Assembly (NCBI GenBank): GCA_022496805.1
Contig: CM040099.1
Location: 4,962,501-5,026,500, forward strand
Reading direction: 5' to 3'
Length of the DNA stretch: 64,000 bases
Source: Pohlia nutans
Taxonomy: Eukaryota > Streptophyta > Bryopsida > Bryales > Mniaceae
The notes under the pieces were generated by a model that worked only from the letters and a program-made list of their open reading frames with translations, had not been told where the DNA came from and did no database searches. Positions 58,998-64,000 of this stretch are shown in pieces; position 1 is the stretch's first letter; every line of letters starts with the position of its first letter. Made by a program: the position numbers and the translations under genes.

Positions 58998-60317
58998 CTG
59001 GGTGATTGTAGTAGGGACGCTTAAGGGTTAATTTTTAAAAGTAGCAAACCTAGGATACAAATAGAAACAATTACCCTCGTCACACCTTTAATAACCAGCA
59101 TACATGAGTTTGAAACTTGGCATGTAAAATGTGCCCACAAACACAATAGCAAAGATTCTTTCCAGATAATGGAATGTACCTTAATTATAAGCCTGAAAAA
59201 ACAATCACCATCTGATAGAACGTACAAATGAGAGCATAATTTCATAAAAACTGCTGTGAGTTTTTTTATGACACAATTCCGACAGTGTACCCAATGCTGA
59301 TAATTTCTAAACATGGCATTCATTTTAGAATGCAAATTTAAGTAGAAAAAAAATAGCTTATCATTTTGATCTACAAACAATAAAGGCTCTATGATATGCT
59401 TAGTTTTGTGTTTTGACCACTAAGCGCTCAAACGACCATTTTTTGGTCGCTGCTCGAATCTAACACGCTGCCCGAAGCCAAAAAAAATTAAAATACTAAA
59501 GCAAGTCTACTTTCCAACCCAATTCGAATTATGTCAGTCCAAGTTAAACTCCACCCGGGAGAAATTTTCAAAGTAGATCACGTAAACATTGTCTTAGTGT
59601 TATAAAATTTGCTATTTGGGGAAAATAATGATGATCCCTCCATCATTTCTTTTGCTTTTTTGAAGTTTATAATAGATAGCCCGATTCTAATCAATCATAC
59701 TAAATTTTGAACTCTAAAATTGTAAATTGTAATTTATACAATTTTTCAAAGGTTAATGCTTTTAATTTCATTAAAAAAAAATCTAAAGTTATTTTTGAAA
59801 TTTTGACCGTATGGATAATTTGTAGAGATGATACTCTACATTTTTTCCATTTAACCAAACTTCATCAAACATATGGAAGGCACATATTATAACACATTTA
59901 TGTTTTGTTCAATACCCCTTGGGCTTTTAGGGGTTAAAATGAATGCCATGTATAGAAATTATTGGCATTGGATACGTTGTTGGAATTGGGTGCTCCTACC
60001 TTATGGGATCAACAAATCACATAATTTGAAGAAGTGCATCTTTAAACACATAATTCTCTTGTCTTGTTATTGGAAGAGAGAATTGATTTTAACAACACAT
60101 TTGCTATGTAATATACACTCATTTGGGATAGCAATACATTCAAAAAAATAATACCAATTGATGCAAAGTCAACATAATACCTTTGTTAGGAGTTGTGTTT
60201 TTCCATATGGTGATTCATTTCCATCAAACACTCATTTTGATTTGGATGGATTCATATCAAAGCTCTATTAGAAATTACTATTGTTTATAAAAGAAAGATG
60301 TCTATTGAAGTTACTAA
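58998..60317. other. Intergenic repeats, no gene
   Basis: Contains repeat G inverted (59490-59652). Two inverted segments with CATGGCATTCATTTTA and AATGAATGCCATGTATAG lie at 59305-59325 and 59936-59956. A TTTTAGGGGTTAAAA right end at 59924-59938 probably belongs to another TTAA element without a clear left end. Confidence 0.5.
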
Positions 60318-60630
60318 CCCCTACACGTACCGATCCTTAAAACACAAGTATATGCTACCCTCAAAGATAGATATTAGCATGGCTCAAATGTACATGAGAG
60401 GATCATTGCAAGCTGATAAAATCTACCCAACAAATTTGACATACTTGCAGTTGGAAGCCTCTTTGATATTATCCACAACTCCTCATCATAAGAAAACTAT
60501 TGTAATCGGTAGAGAATTTAATCGTCTTACAAAGGTGACTTGGATGAAAATCATCCAAAATTGCATGAGAAAGTTGCAAGGTTTTGAATCTATTCGTGAT
60601 TTAGTTTCTAAACACCGGGACGTTTAGGGG
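60318..60630. mobile_element. TTAA-type MITE, family A, with mutated borders
   Basis: The 313-bp copy has ends CCCCTACACGTACCG and GGGACGTTTAGGGG, but the flanks read CTAA and ATAA. Sequence matches the copies at 5489 and 32190 throughout. A 109-codon open frame spans it, but the copies are not open in the same way. Confidence 0.78.
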
Positions 60631-60893
60631 ATAACCCCTAAAGAAGGTTGCCCTTGTTCATGCAGTGCGCATACAAGGAAGAACATTCGCATACAAATGA
60701 CATTTACTGTAGCATAACGTGTTCTGTGGGGCCAATATTTTTGTTAGCCTTATAAGAACTACAAGACATGTTGCTATAAAAAAATTTGAACTTTTTTCTC
60801 GTGCGGAAGATCGTGAAAAAATTTCCTATACAATTGTGGTATTAAGAAGTAGTAAAGCAGCACATTGAGGTTGTTGCATGCATCAGGAGTTAA

Positions 60894-61109
60894 TCCCTAA
60901 AGGACCATAAGGCCACCAGGTGGCTCCTGTTTTTTTCAGTAATTTCAGTAATTTTCAGTACCTTTTACATAGATTTTTTTATTTTTTATTATTTATTTAT
61001 TTATTTATTCAACTTATGTAATATTCTTCACTAATTCAAATTAAAGTTTTCACAATATGATCGTTTAAACTTGTCATTTTAAAACCCAGAATCCTTGGTC
61101 CTTCAGGGG
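60894..61109. mobile_element. TTAA-type MITE, family B
   Basis: The 216-bp copy has TTAA on the left (60890-60893) and TTAC on the right. Ends are TCCCTAAAGGACCATAAGG and CTTGGTCCTTCAGGGG. Confidence 0.75.
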
Positions 61110-61985
61110 TTACGTGAGGTTGGTCCTTTTGGATTTCCAGAATGCAAAATTTTAATTATTTTTCAAAGTGATGCATATGAATAGGGATATGGAAGCCATG
61201 TACATAGCAAGGTTGCTGGCAATAAAATATCGAACACAAATTATTCCTCTACAAGAGCCCATTAAAAGAAAGAAGAAAAAGGGCGACCAAAGTGGAGATG
61301 TCCCAGGGGTAAAAATGGGTAATGGGTTTTGACACGCAAGCGATCTTAATTACTTCACAACGACAGTGTACCAAGATGTTGTTAAATTACTTAATTAAGT
61401 GAGTTATTTCTTGACTTCAAATTGTTTAAACTTCCATTTATATAATTTTTAGCCTTCTTTGCAGCTTGTGTAATGAAGAAAATTCAATGTAAATGCAATT
61501 AGATTTTTCAATTTGTGTCAATTGAATATGTAGGATACAGCTGAACAAAGAAGCTAAATCAAAGGGATACGTTAAAGCAAAAGATTCAAGCGAGTTTGTG
61601 AAAGAAGAGCAAAGAACGTGTTGGTAAAAAAAAACCGTAAGTTTTTCTTTTGAGTTTTTAATGTATTTCACACAATAAACAATACCTTGTTTGTGTTGGT
61701 ATTATCATTTGTGTGTGATATTTTATAATCTCGGCTTTGTTTTAGTTGATTGAATGCGAGTACTTGATATTGGTCAATTCTCCCAAATTTTAAGAGAATT
61801 TGTCAAAGGAAGTAAATAATATCAAATGAGCAACATAGTGCTACAGTAGCAAATTTTAAGAGAATTTGTCAAAGGAAGTAAATAATATCAAATGAGCAAC
61901 ATAGTGTTAAAGTAGCATATAGAAAAAGAAACACACTTGTAATAGTACTCGTAGATCTAAAGGCAAATTATTCTATCATAATTAA
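61110..61985. other. Intergenic DNA with a direct repeat
   Basis: A 70-bp unit starting TTTTAAGAGAATTTGTCAAAG is repeated at 61789 and 61855. No gene was found. Confidence 0.5.
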
Positions 61986-62210
61986 CCCTCAAAAAGGCCC
62001 TTGGGTTCCTTCTCTACAACCTATAGTTAGCCATATAATTGCTCAATTAAGGTTTACTACACAAATTGTGATATATTGATTGATACAAATTATCACGATT
62101 ATCAATTTTTCTTTGTACTGAAAAGTGTTTGGTCATTGTTATTTTGATCAAATACCATCAAATGCGGAATATTCTATATGATCACAGAGGGCTTTCGGGC
62201 CGTTCAAGGG
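61986..62210. mobile_element. TTAA-bordered MITE-like element
   Basis: The 225-bp segment lies between TTAA at 61982-61985 and 62211-62214 and has CCCTCAAAAAGGCCC and GGGCCGTTCAAGGG at its ends. No second copy is in the window. Confidence 0.6.
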
Positions 62211-62257
62211 TTAATGAGAGTCCTATATTGATCAATTGTGGTAATTGTCCTATGTAG

Positions 62258-62371
62258 GCAGATAATTCCTGTGACAGAATTTGGAGACCGTGTCTTAATG
62301 TTTGCCTCTCTCGACAACTATGGCACTACATCAGACATGGTCATCAAGCCACAATACTACATTACTACAAG
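62258..62371 (+). other. Isolated exon-like segment, unknown
   Basis: A GTAGGCAG acceptor is followed by an open, codon-rich stretch including VTEFGDRVLMFASLD and IKPQYYITTR, ending at a possible GTGCGT donor. Base composition is closer to the real exons than to the surroundings. The family is not recognised and no partner exons were found; it could be a captured gene fragment. Confidence 0.3.
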
Positions 62372-62477
62372 AGTGCGTACAACATTGAACTTTTTTTTTT
62401 GTAGAATCAAGTATTCATTTATCTTAACATTTTCTAATCTAAAATGACAATTTTTTTTTGAATGTATTACATTAATA

Positions 62478-63700
62478 TAAAGTAGAAGCACCCAATTCCA
62501 ACAATGTGCCTAATTCCTATAGTAGGGTAATGGTCTCATATGGATACCCTAAAAGTCCTTTGAACTCTTAAATCATTCTTCATAGCATCTTTGAATGAGT
62601 CCCTCTTTATACCAAAATAAAAAAATAATTGATTGATTGTAGTTTTGATTTCCTGCACTCATAAAGTACACAAGAAAAAACTAATGTCATAGTTGAAGCA
62701 TTTTAAAGATTTTAAATGAGACTTTTTGTACAAAAATCACAATTTGACCTAACTACTTAAATATATCCATAACATTTATTTAAAACATCAAATGATGTCA
62801 TTTTGGTCCTTAATTTTGATATATAGTACATGTGGATATGTTTTATTTGAAATGATTCTTTTGAAGGACTAAAAATATTTTTTAGTTTGTACTACAACGC
62901 TTGCAAATGTTGAATTTAGGCATTTTTTTTCACAAAGCATAAAAGTATGACACTAAATTTCTTCAATTAAAATTTTGAACTTGAAGTGAAGTAGTTCATA
63001 ACATCCAGGTGCACATTTTTATTTTTTTATTTTTTAATGAATTTTAATCAACCAAAATGAACAAATTCGTCGAAATTTGGAAATTTCTAGATATATTTTT
63101 TTTTCCAAATTTTGACAAATTTGTTCATTTTTTTTTTACTAAAACTCATTGTAGTACAAACTAAATATTTTAAATCCTTTAAAGTAATCATTTCAAATAA
63201 AACATATCCACATGTACTATATATCAAAATTAAGGACCAAAATGACATCATTTGATATTTTAAATAAATGTTTTGGATATATTTAATTAGTAAGAACAAA
63301 TTATGATTGTTGCACAAAAGGTCTCATTTAAAATCTTTAAAATGCTTCAGTTTTGACGTGAATTTTTTCTTCTGTACTTTATGAGTGCAGGAAACCAAAA
63401 CTACATCTAGTTAATTAATTTTTTATTTTTGTTTAAAAAGGGACTCATTCAAAGATGCTATAGAGTCTAATTTAAGAATTTAAAGGGCTTTTTGGGGTAC
63501 CCATATCAGACCATTGTCCAATATTTAGAGCATGCATTCATTTTATAATACAAATTTAGGTACATCGTGAAGCCTATATTGTATGTTGATCAAAATAACA
63601 AGCTATCTATGGTCTACCTTGATTTACATTCTAGAATCCCTACCGTGACATCATTCTATCAAAATTGGGTACATCGTCAGAATTGGGTGCTCCTACTTTA
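62478..63700. mobile_element. Fold-back element of about 1.2 kb
   Basis: The left end TAAAGTAGAAGCACCCAATT is inverted at the right end (AATTGGGTGCTCCTACTTTA). Long arms at about 62525-62905 and 63145-63525 are imperfect reverse complements, including TGTAGTACAAACTAAA and ACATGTGGATATG. The centre also pairs partly. There is no transposase. A lone copy of the terminus occurs near 59985. Confidence 0.75.
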
Positions 63701-64000
63701 TCACCAATTGTAGCTCGAATCAATGATTTTTTTCTATGTAGTTGAGGTTGATGCAATCATGCAAAATCTCAAAAAGAAACTCATTATTCAAAGATTTTGA
63801 CTAAGATCTTGATCATAATGTTGGGCTCTAAAAGATACGGAAGAACTTGTTTGAACATACTCAAGGAGGATGATTTTGATTTTGGCAACATAGGAGCGGG
63901 CATAGGAGGTATGGAATTTTATTGGATGATGGTAGATTATTGTAGTTTTTTTACAAGACCTAAAAATGTAAATAAATAAGTACATAATAATGTTCTAACT

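Overview
The window looks like nuclear DNA of a land plant. Genes are far apart, they carry many short GT-AG introns, and they encode a vacuolar-type invertase, a chloroplast-type DUF21/CBS magnesium transporter and a DFR/CCR-family reductase. I cannot name the species. The space between genes, and many introns, is AT-rich and packed with small DNA transposons. No tRNA, rRNA, CRISPR or bacterial-type feature was seen.

Layout. 1-14,000 holds no supportable gene. It contains GC-rich palindromes (662-917) and several nested transposons. 15,088-21,758 (+) is a vacuolar acid invertase in eight exons, one of them only 9 nt long. 22,000-27,700 is repeats only. 27,721-29,212 (+) is a Tim17/22/23 (PRAT-type) membrane protein in five exons. 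33,018-34,214 (+) is an unrecognised two-exon gene. 35,124-38,133 (-) is a full series of exons homologous to phosphatidylinositol synthase in which every catalytic aspartate of the CDP-alcohol phosphotransferase motif has been replaced. 41,828-49,570 (+) is an 18-exon DUF21/CBS/CorC-type transporter. 52,403-57,665 (+) is a six-exon NADPH-dependent reductase. 58,000-64,000 is again transposons and a 1.2-kb fold-back.

Mobile DNA is the dominant theme. At least 16 short elements, in several unrelated sequence families of about 200-900 bp, end in CCCCTAAA-like inverted repeats and lie exactly between TTAA tetranucleotides, the target preference known for piggyBac-type transposases. One sits inside another, and a related copy shows the empty TTAA site. 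Other insertions carry duplications typical of Mutator (9 bp), Tc1/mariner (TA), CACTA (3 bp) and non-LTR retroposition (13-19 bp, with inserts of only 41-79 bp).

The genes do not form a pathway. All splice structures were built by hand from reading frame, splice-site phase and remembered family sequence; none has been checked against transcripts.
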